Assembly: GCA_946965045.2 (NCBI GenBank)
Contig: OX337237.1
Coordinates: forward strand, 1,116,001 to 1,180,000
Source: Epithemia pelagica
Taxonomy: Eukaryota; Bacillariophyta; Bacillariophyceae; Surirellales; Surirellaceae
DNA length: 64,000 bases
Direction: 5' to 3'
Shown here: positions 1 through 10,500 of the stretch, piece after piece
How the letters are laid out: the number at the start of each line of letters is the position of its first letter
Numbering within the stretch: position 1 is the stretch's first letter
Position numbers and translations under genes: made by a program
The notes under the pieces: model-generated
What the model was told of the DNA's origin: nothing
Database searches by the model: none
Seen by the model: the letters and a program-made list of their open reading frames with translations, nothing else

Positions 1-588
1 TCCCCAGGTTAGAGAACAAGTTGGGTCTAATGGGCACCCGTGAGCTCTGGACAAGGATGATACGGGAAACAGTGAAGCATCAGGATAGTCTTGTTTCCTG
101 TACTTGATTTCGAACCTTTTCTCCGGACCATTGTACCACTTGATGGCCTCAGTGTCCTTCTCTCGAGCTCTTTTCCAGGTTTTGAACCAACCCTCGAATC
201 CCACGGTCTCTGTGCTCCAAATATCGCTCAATGACGTGTAGTAGGTACCATTTTGATAGTCAAACTTCTTATCAAGATCCTTCGTGAAGCCGTCAAAATT
301 TTGTCGGAGTTTTTGTTGTTCAGTCTGGAAGCCGTCAAAATCTTGTCGGAGTTTTTGTTGTTCAGTCTGGAGTTTTTGTTGTTCAGTCTGGAGTTTTTGT
401 TGATCAGTCTGGATTGCTCCAAGCACTTGCAATATCTGTTGGAGCTGCGATTGAATAGCGGGATCAAGGGCGCTATCCGTGGAGGACGGCTGTTCCCGTT
501 GTCGTTGTTGTTGTTGTTGTTGTTGGGACATCCCAATAATTCTACTGTTTGCGCTTTGCAGGAGATCGTCGTTTTCAGAATGAAACAT
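1..588 (-). CDS. Hypothetical coiled-coil protein, 3' end outside the window
   Basis: An open frame runs from an ATG at 588 (or the in-frame ATG at 531, followed at once by a Gln run) to the left edge without a stop. It is cut by the window, so the C-terminus is missing. After the poly-Gln stretch lies a perfect seven-residue repeat (LQTEQQK) repeated several times, ending in copies of RQ-(D/N)-FDGF. This is the pattern of a short coiled coil. The downstream part (W-S-T-E-T-V-G-F-E-G-W-F then K-W-Y-N-G-P-E-K) is ordinary globular sequence that I do not recognise. The ATG at 588 follows an in-frame TGA upstream, so no longer start is possible without an intron. Two plus-strand and minus-strand frames over the same bases are shadows of the repeat. 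Function unknown. Confidence 0.55.
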   Translation of the reverse strand, partial: MFHSENDDLLQSANSRIIGMSQQQQQQQRQREQPSSTDSALDPAIQSQLQQILQVLGAIQTDQQKLQTEQQKLQTEQQKLRQDFDGFQTEQQKLRQNFDGFTKDLDKKFDYQNGTYYTSLSDIWSTETVGFEGWFKTWKRAREKDTEAIKWYNGPEKRFEIKYRKQDYPDASLFPVSSLSRAHGCPLDPTCSLTWG

Positions 589-1250
589 AAAAAGAAAGAG
601 TATATTGCTTCCGGTCTTCGAGAGAGAAAGAGAAGATGGAGTGCTTGTAACTTGTAACCAAGGAAGTCAATCGTATAGGAACAAGCGTTGTTTCTTGTTA
701 TTCTACTGACTGCGAGTGCTCCGGGTTCCGGAGAGTGGGATAATCGTGATCGTGCGAACAACCTCGCTCGGTCGCGGTGGTGGTGACGACCCATGAGCGA
801 TTCAAAGGCTTGCATCCACGACTCCGTCCCAGATTCCAGAGGTTGGATCTGCATCAATCTCTAGCGTCCGAACACTGCAAAAATTCACAGGTTGTCATCC
901 AAGAATCTTGCAGTGGCGCTTCGTATTGATACCAGTTGTCGTTTCTCATTGGATTGCACCACCATGTCTGGATTCCATCTTTTCCATTTGATCTTTTCTC
1001 TGGGGGTGGTTGATGGCCACAACAGAAGAGCGTTCTATTGCGTGTTGATCTCTCCATTGCAATTTGTAAAAGAGTTGGTGATTCCATTCAGTGGCAGCAC
1101 ACCACCACCAAGTCTCTGATTGAAAGAGTGTTGTTCTTGTGTTGGATTCAAAAAGATTTTTGGGTGCAAAACCGAATAGTGTCTCGCCCAAAAGTTCCCC
1201 CTCGTGGAAAGGAATCAATCCATTCATTCTCATTGTGGACAATCAACAGG
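589..1250. other. Divergent intergenic region
   Basis: About 660 bases separate two divergently transcribed genes, so promoters of both probably lie here. Short open frames are present, but none has convincing protein character. No RNA gene or repeat seen. Confidence 0.4.
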
Positions 1251-3353
1251 ATGGTGGTCCTTGTCTTGAGACTTTCGGTCTTGTTTGTGTGGCTGTTTCA
1301 TGCGGGGAATGCATTGCGCAATGTCAAGGTTGCCAACACCCAAGAAGCCATTGCATCTCCAAAGGAGAAAACTCCAAGGACTGGACCAACCACGGCAACA
1401 ACAACTTTTTCGTCGGAATCCGACTCTACCTTCTTTTTGTCTTCGGAAACATGTCCCTTGCACTGTTTGAATGGATCCACCTGCCGTCGCGTCAAACGCG
1501 TTGCTAGTGAAGAAGAAGTGCAAAGGGAGGAGTGGCAGTGGCACTGTGAGTGTGTTGCTGGATTTCAAGGAACAGAGTGTGGCGATACCTCTACTAGTGC
1601 ATCCATCAATGGTCTGGACTCTTTATTTCCACAACCACAAGAAGCACAAGAAGAAACACAACGGCGCATCAATGCGGCTTCCTCGACAAACACATCCCCC
1701 GCCAAGAAACTGGGACAAGCCATGACCTTGACCAATGTGATTGGATATACGATGGAATCGGATGCGGTCAAGGTCGCCATGGCGGGTCCGTATTTGGTGA
1801 TTGGCGAACGACGTATGGGCAATGGATTGGCGCAAGTGCATTATCGGAAACCCAATGCCACAACCGCCTTTTCCTTGGTTTCCACCATTACAGCCTTGGA
1901 GGGGACGCGCAATTTTGGCGATGCCGTGGATATCGAAGTGCATCCCACCACGGGTCAGCCGGCACTGGTCGTGGGTGCCTCTCGGACCATGCATGAAACC
2001 ATGCCTCAAGTCATTGCTGGATCCGTCCATTACATGACCACCACCACCATGGACCAATCGGACGACAAGAATGACGACGACAACCATGGCCAGACGAGAT
2101 GGACCGAATTGGGTGGACCCATTCGCAATCGTGACGATACGACCCAAGAACATCACATTGTAGCCGAAACGGGTGGTAGGTTTGGAGCAGCTGTGGCCTT
2201 GGCCTCTTCCCAACGTCGCATGGTGGTGGGTGCACCGGCCAGTGGAGTCTTGAATGCCGGCAAGGTCTTTACCTACCATTACTACTCTACCAAAAGCAAC
2301 AACAACAAGAAACCGGTAGAGTCCGAGGCCACTTTGGAACAACAACCACAACCGACCGAACCGACATGGGTACCCATGACACAACCCTTGGTGGGAGAGG
2401 GGGGTGCCAATACCCGCATGGGGACATCGGTCGACATGAATGAGGAGGGTACCAAATTGTTGGTGGGAGCACCCGGTGCCAATGCAGGAGCCGGACAAGT
2501 CTTGTACTATGAATGGGAACCCACCACGGCCACGTGGATTCAAACCTTTACGGTATCGGGAACCAATACACAAGGATTGGGATCGGCCGTTCAATTCATT
2601 CAACGCGATGGATCGCAATTTATCGTGGGAGGTCCCGTCGATAAGGGTGGCATCGTCCAAGTGTACCGACGAAAACCACCACCCAAAACGACACCCTCCG
2701 AGACGGACACGAGACTGGGGGGTACCACCAACTCGGCTACAGCCACTACCAAGACCGCTCCGGGAGTCCTCTTTACACAAATGGGCAACACGATTGAAGG
2801 GACGACACCCGGAGAACAAGTTGGTTCCACCGTCTGTGGCAAACAAGGACGAATTGCCTTTGGAACCGCCTTGGGATCCTTTCATGTCTACGATTACAAT
2901 CCTGCAAGTCGGCAATGGGAGGCGGTGGCCGACAATATACCGGTCCGCACTGGATCGGAAGGAGCCGTGGTCTCGATTGCCATGTCGGACAATGGACAAA
3001 CAGTCAGTGTCGGATTGGAATGGAATCAACAAGTCCGCGTCTATGACTTGCTCCCCACCGATACTTCTACTACCAACGACGGCAGCGGCGACCCAGCCTT
3101 GACGGCACAAGAAGGGGGGACAGGCAATGTCACGGTCCAACAACCACCTCCACCCACGCAACGACCAACCACAGAGGAATTCGAACCAGACGACTATTGG
3201 CCATCGGCATCGCCCAGCGAAAAAGAATCCTTTCCCACACTGGATATCTTTGCCGAAGAAGTACCTCCTCCCAAGGGCAGTTTTGTCGTTCTCATTGTCA
3301 TGTTGGTATTGGCGGTTCTGGTATTTATCTGTTTGGCCTGTGGTTGGTGTTAG
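1251..3353 (+). CDS. Secreted type I membrane protein with EGF-like domain and FG-GAP-like beta-propeller
   Basis: The 700-residue product starts at the ATG at 1251, where a signal peptide begins (MVVLVLRLSVLFVWLF). The frame stays open upstream, but that extension (from a GTG or other non-ATG codon) looks non-coding. Near residues 60-115 there is one EGF-like Cys set (CPLHCLNGSTC, then CECVAGFQGTEC). Residues 150-560 carry repeated blades with the signature of integrin-alpha FG-GAP repeats (VVGAPASG, LLVGAPGANAGAG, FIVGGPVDKGG). Each is followed by a strand ending in a Tyr or Val-Tyr. A Pro/Thr linker leads to one C-terminal membrane helix (VVLIVMLVLAVLVFICLAC) with a two- to three-residue tail. 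The topology is therefore extracellular propeller, single pass. The propeller resembles the distal propeller of the gene at 14149-18734. Role in adhesion or surface recognition is inferred from the fold family only. Confidence 0.8.
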   Translation: MVVLVLRLSVLFVWLFHAGNALRNVKVANTQEAIASPKEKTPRTGPTTATTTFSSESDSTFFLSSETCPLHCLNGSTCRRVKRVASEEEVQREEWQWHCECVAGFQGTECGDTSTSASINGLDSLFPQPQEAQEETQRRINAASSTNTSPAKKLGQAMTLTNVIGYTMESDAVKVAMAGPYLVIGERRMGNGLAQVHYRKPNATTAFSLVSTITALEGTRNFGDAVDIEVHPTTGQPALVVGASRTMHETMPQVIAGSVHYMTTTTMDQSDDKNDDDNHGQTRWTELGGPIRNRDDTTQEHHIVAETGGRFGAAVALASSQRRMVVGAPASGVLNAGKVFTYHYYSTKSNNNKKPVESEATLEQQPQPTEPTWVPMTQPLVGEGGANTRMGTSVDMNEEGTKLLVGAPGANAGAGQVLYYEWEPTTATWIQTFTVSGTNTQGLGSAVQFIQRDGSQFIVGGPVDKGGIVQVYRRKPPPKTTPSETDTRLGGTTNSATATTKTAPGVLFTQMGNTIEGTTPGEQVGSTVCGKQGRIAFGTALGSFHVYDYNPASRQWEAVADNIPVRTGSEGAVVSIAMSDNGQTVSVGLEWNQQVRVYDLLPTDTSTTNDGSGDPALTAQEGGTGNVTVQQPPPPTQRPTTEEFEPDDYWPSASPSEKESFPTLDIFAEEVPPPKGSFVVLIVMLVLAVLVFICLACGWC

Positions 3354-3773
3354 TTAAGAAAAGCACATAATGTAATAGACAGAAAGCAATTCACCCTTTT
3401 CCTACAAGCATTGTGTGCCTCAATGATTTGCTCTTTGTAACCCATTCATTTATACTTTTTCCTGATCCATTTTGCGCGTTTCTAAAATTATGAGAACAGA
3501 TTCAAATGAGGCTGATTTTAAGCTATGTCGAATTGTGTATTGCCCATGAAATAATCAAACATTTCCTCTTTAAGATTACATATAAGCCCATTTGCACGAG
3601 TCTTCTCAGACTCTCTCAAAACTCTCATAAAATCATCCGAGTATACGTGATAGAAGCGCTTTCGCTTCCTGTTGACGGGAAAAACACAACATTGCAAATT
3701 GATATCTACTTATTCATTCCATGCCAACACTCTTTGATCAATACGATAGGTCATATTGGATCCACATATTACA
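3354..3773. other. Intergenic region between tandem plus-strand genes
   Basis: AT-richer than the flanking genes. It should hold the terminator of the propeller gene and the promoter of the inhibitor gene. No further feature recognised. Confidence 0.35.
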
Positions 3774-4280
3774 ATGAGAATGCCCGTTCGAGTATCATCC
3801 AGATCCACCTTGGGGCTGGCTATTTGCTTGGCCGCATTTGTGTTGGTGATCAAGTTGTGGGTACGTCCCAACACTTGCTAAGATTTTGTTGCATGGGTGA
3901 CTTTTGTGGTGATTCAATCCCGTGGGGTGCTTTTTTCGTTCTTCTCGTACTCACAAATGTCGTGTTTTGGCATTCAGACGCAATGGCTGCACCGTGGCGG
4001 AGGACAATCTGGTTCCAAGATCCTGGTCCAACGATTTGGTCCATGGCCCGAGTGTTCCTGGATGACTGGCTCGGACTGCGCCAAGCATATCCAATCATTG
4101 GTGGGAACGAAAGTCGCCGTCATTGAACTACTGACCAGCAGTGGTAGCAATTCGGATTCTTCCTCGATCGACATTGAGTACAGTAGCAGTTCCAATGCCG
4201 TATCCAGCTTTGATCCCCAACGAGTCTTGATCTATGTGGATAAGCATGATGTGGTCCAGCAGATACCGACACGAGGCTAA
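3774..4280 (+). CDS. Potato inhibitor I family serine protease inhibitor, secreted, copy A (two exons)
   Basis: Exon 1 is 3774-3860, intron 3861-3977 (GTACGT...TTCAG), exon 2 is 3978-4280. Both junctions are phase 0, giving 129 residues. Exon 1 encodes 29 residues with a hydrophobic signal or anchor segment (LGLAICLAAFVLVI). Exon 2 carries the family hallmarks in order: GPWPEC at the domain start, an amphipathic helix (SDCAKHIQSLVGTKV), a reactive-site loop region, then RVLIYVDKHDVVQQIPTRG, matching the family's conserved R-V-x-(I/V)-(F/Y)-V-D-x-x-x-x-V-x-x-x-P-x-x-G end. Known family members bind subtilisin- and chymotrypsin-like proteases. The loop is longer and more Ser/Asp-rich than in plant members, so target specificity cannot be guessed. 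The two Cys flanking the helix may form a disulfide. The paralog at 19848-20442 has the same exon plan. Assignment rests on motif reading, not a search. Confidence 0.75.
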
Positions 4281-4589
4281 TAACAAGATGGCACGAAACG
4301 AAGCAGCCACAATACGCGAGATGTCACAGAGGACCTGAACCATGCCATTCATAGGACTTTATATTGTTTAAGGTCCCGCACATTGTGTGGTGATTTATCA
4401 CTTGAACTATTAAATTATGCATGTCTGTCATCGTAGTTTTTCCTGCCTTGAAAATTTCCTCTAGCTTGAGCGCTCTTGTGGGTTCATGGTCACATAGTCT
4501 GTTTCTCGTTCTTCAGTCCAACTGCCAAGAACGAGTTCCTGACACAGTACACAATGATTCCGTTGTAGCCTTGTAGCTCAAAACTCTCA
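4281..4589. other. Convergent intergenic gap
   Basis: Separates the 3' ends of two converging genes. No feature recognised. Confidence 0.35.
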
Positions 4590-7500
4590 TTAACCTCCTT
4601 GATCATTCTCACTCTCTGTATCACTATCGTCCAACAGGATAATCACCTCCTTCTTTGTAATTCTAGTACTGGATCCTGGTCCTTTGTCTCCGGAACAAGG
4701 GCCGGGGCTCAACTTGGCATCCTTGCCTTTTTCCATTTTAACTTCCTTCTTAACCTCGGATATCGGATACGGTTTCTCTGGGGTGTGATGCACCTTTTGA
4801 GGAGAGGAGGTGCTTTCGACTGTTGTCGATTCAGCCCTGCAATCTTGCGACTCGTCATCACTGTCACAAAGGTCAATGACCTCTTTCTCCCTTGTCCAAG
4901 ATCGTTCCTCTGGGCGAGCACTATCACTCTCTGGTGGGCATTTTGAGCAGACGTTGTCATGATCTCCACCTGTCGTATTGTCTGCCTTTGGAGTCAAGGA
5001 CGGCTTATCATCCCTTTTCGCGGTTTTATCTTCGTCCGAATTGTCCTCTGTTTTTTCATCTTCATGCCCATCAATGTCTATATTAGGCTCTCCATTTGGT
5101 GAATCGGCATTTTCAGAATCCGCTGTGGCCCTCTCCTCTGACCTGTCATTTTTATGTCCGTCAAACTCTTCGTTTGAATCAGCTTTTCGGGAATCACCAA
5201 CGGCCGCCTCTGTTCTGTCAATTTGATGCTCGTCGACCTCGAACCTGTTGCGCGGATCGGTGTTTTCAGAATCCTCAGTGGCCTCCTTTTGCGTACTGTC
5301 ATCTTGATCCCCGTCCAGCGCTTCGTTCGAATCCGTCATGGCCTCCTCCTCTCTTCTGTCATCTTGATGCTCTGGGATCTCTTCGTTGGGCGAAATGGCT
5401 TTTTCAGAAGAGGCCCTCGCCTCCTCTTCTTCTCTTCTATCATTTTGACTCTCAGTGACCTCTTCGTTGGGTGTATTGGCTTTTCCAGAAGCTGTCATGG
5501 CCTCCACTTCCTCTCTTCTGTTATCTTGTTTATTCTCGTTGAACGCGTCATTGGGTGAGTTTTCAGAATCCGGCGTAATTTCCTCTGTTTTGTCATGATG
5601 CTCGTCGAGGATCTCTTCGTTTGGTGAACCTGGTTTTTCAGAGTCCTCTGTTATTTCCTCCAATTTGTCATCATGCTCGTGGACAACCTCGTCGTTGGGG
5701 GAATCGGCTTTATCAGAATCCGCTGTCATTTCCTCATCATGCTCGGCGAGGACCTCTTCGTTGGGTGAACCGGGTTTTTTAGAATCCGTTGTGATTTCCG
5801 TTTTGTCATCATTCTCGTGGACAACCTCTTCGTTGGGGGAATCAGCTTTATCAGAATCCGCTGTCATTTCCTCATCATGCTCGGCGAGGAGGACCTCTTC
5901 GTTGGGAGAGCCAGGTTTTTCAGAATTCGTTGTGATTTCCTCCAATTTGTCATCATGCTCGTGGACAACCTCTTCGTTGGGGGAGCCGGCTTTATCAGAA
6001 TCCGCTGTCATTTCCTCATCATGCTCGGCGAGGACCTCTTCGTTGGGTGAACCGGGTTTTTTAGAATCCGTTGTGATTTCCGTTTTGTCATCATTCTCGT
6101 GGACAACCTCTTCGTTGGGGAAATCGGCTTTATCAGAATCCGCTGTCATTTCCTCATCATGCTCGGCGAGGAGGACCTCTTCGTTGGGAGAGCCAGGTTT
6201 TTCAGAATTCGTTGTGATTTCCTCCAATTTGTCATCATGCTCGTGGACAACCTCTTCGTTGGGGGAATCGGCTTTATCAGAATCCGCTGTCATTTCCTCA
6301 TCATGCTCGGCGAGGAGGACCTCTTCGTTGGGAGAGCCAGGTTTTTCAGAATTCGTTGTGATTTCCTCCAATTTGTCATCATGCTCGTGGACAACCTCTT
6401 CGTTGGGGGAATCGGCTTTATCAGAATCCGCTGTCATTTCCTCATCATGCTCGGCGAGGAGGACCTCTTCGTTGGGAGAGCCAGGTTTTTCAGAATCCGT
6501 TGTGATTTCCTCCAATTTGTCATCATGCTCGTGGACAACCTCTTCGTTGGGGGAGCCGGCTTTATCAGAATCCGCTGTCATTTCCTCATCATGCTCGGCG
6601 AGGAGGACCTCTTCGTTGGGTGAACCGGGTTTTTTAGAATCCGTTGTGATTTCCGTTTTGTCATCATTCTCGTGGACAACCTCTTCGTTGGGGGAATCGG
6701 CTTTATCAGAATCCGCTGTCCCAGTTTCTCTGTCCAACCCATCCTCTCTGCGGGTCTCTTGGTTAGAAATGCTGCTGTCATTGTTTATCTCGTCACTACC
6801 TCCATTGTCTCCAGTATCTAGACCATGGTTAGAGTCCTTGGTTCTCTCGAGTTCGAGTTCCCTCTTGACCTTTAATATCGGGTTTGGGCTATCCAGGTTG
6901 TCCCTCTGTTGCTGTAAATCGGATTCCCTTCCTCCTGCAGTGTTATGGCAAATTTCGTCCGCGGACTCGTCATCACTATCGCAAAGGTCTATAACCTCCT
7001 TGCTACTTTGTGTGTACGGTTCATGTGGAAGTTCGCCTTCCTCAACATCGCTGTCAGGAGACTCATGACATCTATCCTCTCGCCCATCACCAGTAGTCTT
7101 ATCATCTTTTTCGGCGACATCCATACCATCATTGTTTCTTTTCAAGGAATCGTTTTCATCTCTGGATCCTTTCTGAGGTGAGGCACAAGAGGTCGCTGCT
7201 CGCTTGTTAGTGTTGTCTTTATTCTGTGAGCTGCTATGGAGTGTAATCGCGTTGGATGGTTTTCTTGAACCCCAGGATGCCTCCATTGGCTTCGCCGAGG
7301 CGTTGCGAGTCGTGCTACCCCACGTGGACTTCGCTGTCACGGTGTCCTTTTGTAACGCAACGGAGAACTCATTTCTGGAGGTCTCAGTGCGGACAGTCGA
7401 GTCACCATACTTGCTGCTGTTGGAGCCTGAACACTCGGTAGCATTGTCGATAGCTGAATTCTGTCTTGAATCTGAACTTGAAAGAACTGGATTCCACGTA

Positions 7501-10500
7501 ACATTGTAACCTCTTGAACCCCATGTTGCAGGTCTATCCTTCCTTTTGAGGACCGAAGAAGGTCTCGATCCCCAGCTTGATGAAACCCGGTTGTTGGTCA
7601 CAGGTTCATCACGAGGGGATCCGGCAGTAGGCGCGTCTCCAGGAGACGCTTGCGTCCAAGCAATCCTAGAACTCGTTGATGGGTTACCTGAATCCTTGTG
7701 CTGTATGTCGTGTCTGGAAAAGATCGTGGTACTTTCACCGCCGGGGGGTGGTTTATCCTTCCTCTTTACAGTCGAAGGATTTGATCCCCAAATGTTTCGG
7801 GTTGATCCTAATACGGTAGTAGCACTGGCAACTGTCGAGCCCCAAACAGAGGTGACGGATCGTTCGGGAGGACCACCTTCACTGGACAACCCATCGTCCT
7901 TTCCTTGGTCTTCTCTCGAGGGGGAGGATGGGGTAGAAGGAGCAGACTTTTGATTTGCGCCCCAAGTTGAATTAGCTGCTGGAAGTATACCACCGCAAGA
8001 GGGTTTATCCTTCTTTTGACGTTTAGCATCACTTGTGGCTGTTTCTTTGTTGGATCCCCACGAGCAAGAGGGGATGGATCGCTTGGCCCCCTCACCAGAT
8101 GAGCCATCCTGAGTTCCTGGGCCGTCTCCCGTAGCCGTGGAAGCATCAGCACTAGAAACAGACTGGTCGTTTTCACCCAAATTGCGATCAGTCACCGGAC
8201 ATGTAGCAGGTGCATCCGTGTTCTTCTTCAAAGAAGGTTTTGATCCCGGGTTGGCCACTGGGCGAATGGCCACAGAAGCAGAAGGTCTGGATCCCCAGCT
8301 AGCTGTAACTGGACGACTGGCCACGGATTTAGCCCACGCAGACGAGGCACGGGTTTCTCCACTTGATGTATCTTTGTTTGTGGCTCCCCAAGGTTCCTTG
8401 TTTGTTGATCCCCAAGTCGACGTTGACGAAGGACGGGTTTCTCCATGTGGTGCATCCTTGTTTGGAGATCCCCACGTCGAAGTTGACGAGGGACGGGTTT
8501 CTCCACTTGTTGTAACCTTGTTTCTGGATCCCCAAGTCGACGTTGATGAGGGACGGCTTTGTCCACGTGATGTATCCTTGTTTGTGGCTCCCCAAGCCGA
8601 CGTTGACGAGAGACGGCTTTGTCCACGTGATGTATCCTTGTTTGTGGCTCCCCAAGTCGAACTTGACGAGGGACGGCTTTCTCCACGTGCTGTATCCTGG
8701 TTTGTGGCTCCCCAAGTCGACGTTGACGAGGGACGGCTTTCTCCACGTGAAGTATCCTTGTTTGTGGCTCCCCAAGTCGACGTTGACGAGGGACGGCTTT
8801 CTCCACGTGCTGTATCTTGGTTTGCAGCTCCCCAAGTCGACGTTGACGAGGGACGGGCTTCTCCACGTGCTGTATCCTGGTTTGCAGCTCCCCGCGTCGA
8901 AGTTGACGAGGGACGGGCTTCTCCACGTGCTGTATCCTGGTTTACAGCTCCCCGCGTCGAAGTTGACGAGGGACGGGCTTCTCCATGTGGTGCATCCTTG
9001 TTTGTGGCTCCCCAAGTCGAAGTTGACGAGGGACGGCTTTCGCCAGGTGCTGTATCCTTGTTTGTGACTCCCCAAGTCGAAGTTGACGAGGGACGGCTTT
9101 CGCCAGGTGCTGTATCCTTGTTTGTGGCTCCCCAAGTCGACGTTGACGAGGGACGGCTTTCTCCACGTGAAGTATCCTTGTTTGTGGCTCCCCAAGTCGA
9201 AGTTGACGAGGGACGGCTTTCTCCACGTGCTGTATCCTTGTTTGTGGCTCCCCAAGTCGACGTTGACGAGGGACGGGCTTCTCCATGTGGTGCATCCTTG
9301 TTTGTAGCTCCCCAAGTCGAAGTTGACGAGGGACGGCTTTCCCCAGGTGCTGTATCCTTGTTTGTGGCTCCCCACGTCGACGTTGACGAGGGACGGCTTT
9401 CTCCACGTGCTGTATCCTTATTTGTGGCTCCCCAAGTCGACGTTGACGAGGGACGGCTTTCTCCACTTGCTGTATTCTTGTTTCTGGATCCCCAAGTCGA
9501 CGTTGACGAGGGACGGCTTTCTCCACGTGCTGTATCCTTGTTTGTGGCTCCCCAAGTCGACGTTGACGTGGGACGGGTTCCTCCACTTGATGAAGCCTTG
9601 TTTATGGGAGCCGGAGCTGGTTTCGCATTCCAGCCACTGACCGACAAAGTGGACGTTTGTTTGGCTCCCCAAGTCGAGGTGGCCGCGGAGGAACGTCCAT
9701 TTCCATTCATGGGTTGTGCTTCCCACGAGGAGGATGCAGCGTGCTTGGCAGGACCACTGCCTGGAATATTGGATCCCCATGACGACGAAGCCGTGCCACC
9801 CGTACTGTTTCTCTCGTATCCAGTACCAGCAGAATGTCGAACGCCTTCTTCGTGCAAGGTCGAAATAAGACTACTTGGTTGGGAACCCAAGGAAAGAGAT
9901 CTTTGTTTGCGTGGAATGCTGGGTTTGAATGATTTTTCTAACCGATCCACTTCATCGTGGGGTCGTTTTCTCGTGTTCGACGACGATTCCTGAGATGGCG
10001 AACGATATTGGGAACGTGTTCTCATCCCGTGTCGACTTTCTTGCGAGGGGGAACGCCGTCGACCGTGGTTTCCTCGCGAGGGCTCGTGGTACTTGTCCTG
10101 CGTACTGTATCGACTATCTTGAGAGGGAGAGCGATTTCGATTGTTGTGCTGTTTCTCATGTGTACTGTATCGACTGTCTTGGGAGGGAGAGCGATGTCGA
10201 CCATAGTGTCCTCCTCTCCAGCCTTCTTGATTCTTCTCGTATGTGCTGTATCGACTTTCTTGGGAGGGAGAACGATGTCGTCCAGAATATCCTCTGGAGT
10301 GATCTTGGTTTTCATGCCTACCGTATTGTCGGTTTTCTTGGGAGGGAGAGCGATATCGACCGTAGCGTTCTTTCCACAGTTCCTTCTCGTGACGATCATG
10401 GTTCTGTTCATGCCGCCTGGTACTTGTAGGACTGGTGGCATTTCGGTCGAGCTCTGGAGTGTTGCGGAGAGAAGCTTCCACGGGTTCGGTATCCTCGGTC

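Noticed and set aside
1623-3161. A 512-residue minus-strand frame opposite the EGF/propeller gene
   Set aside because: Protein-like features (signal peptide, EGF Cys, propeller blades, membrane helix) are all on the plus strand.
5665-7068. A 467-residue plus-strand frame
   Set aside because: Shadow of the 144-bp acidic repeat on the opposite strand.
8401-9600. CRISPR-like array
   Set aside because: Units are contiguous and coding with no unique spacers, in a eukaryotic gene.
8137-9993. A 618-residue plus-strand frame and a 348-residue second minus-strand frame over the WG array
   Set aside because: Shadows of the 60-bp repeat; composition is simply the repeat read in other frames.
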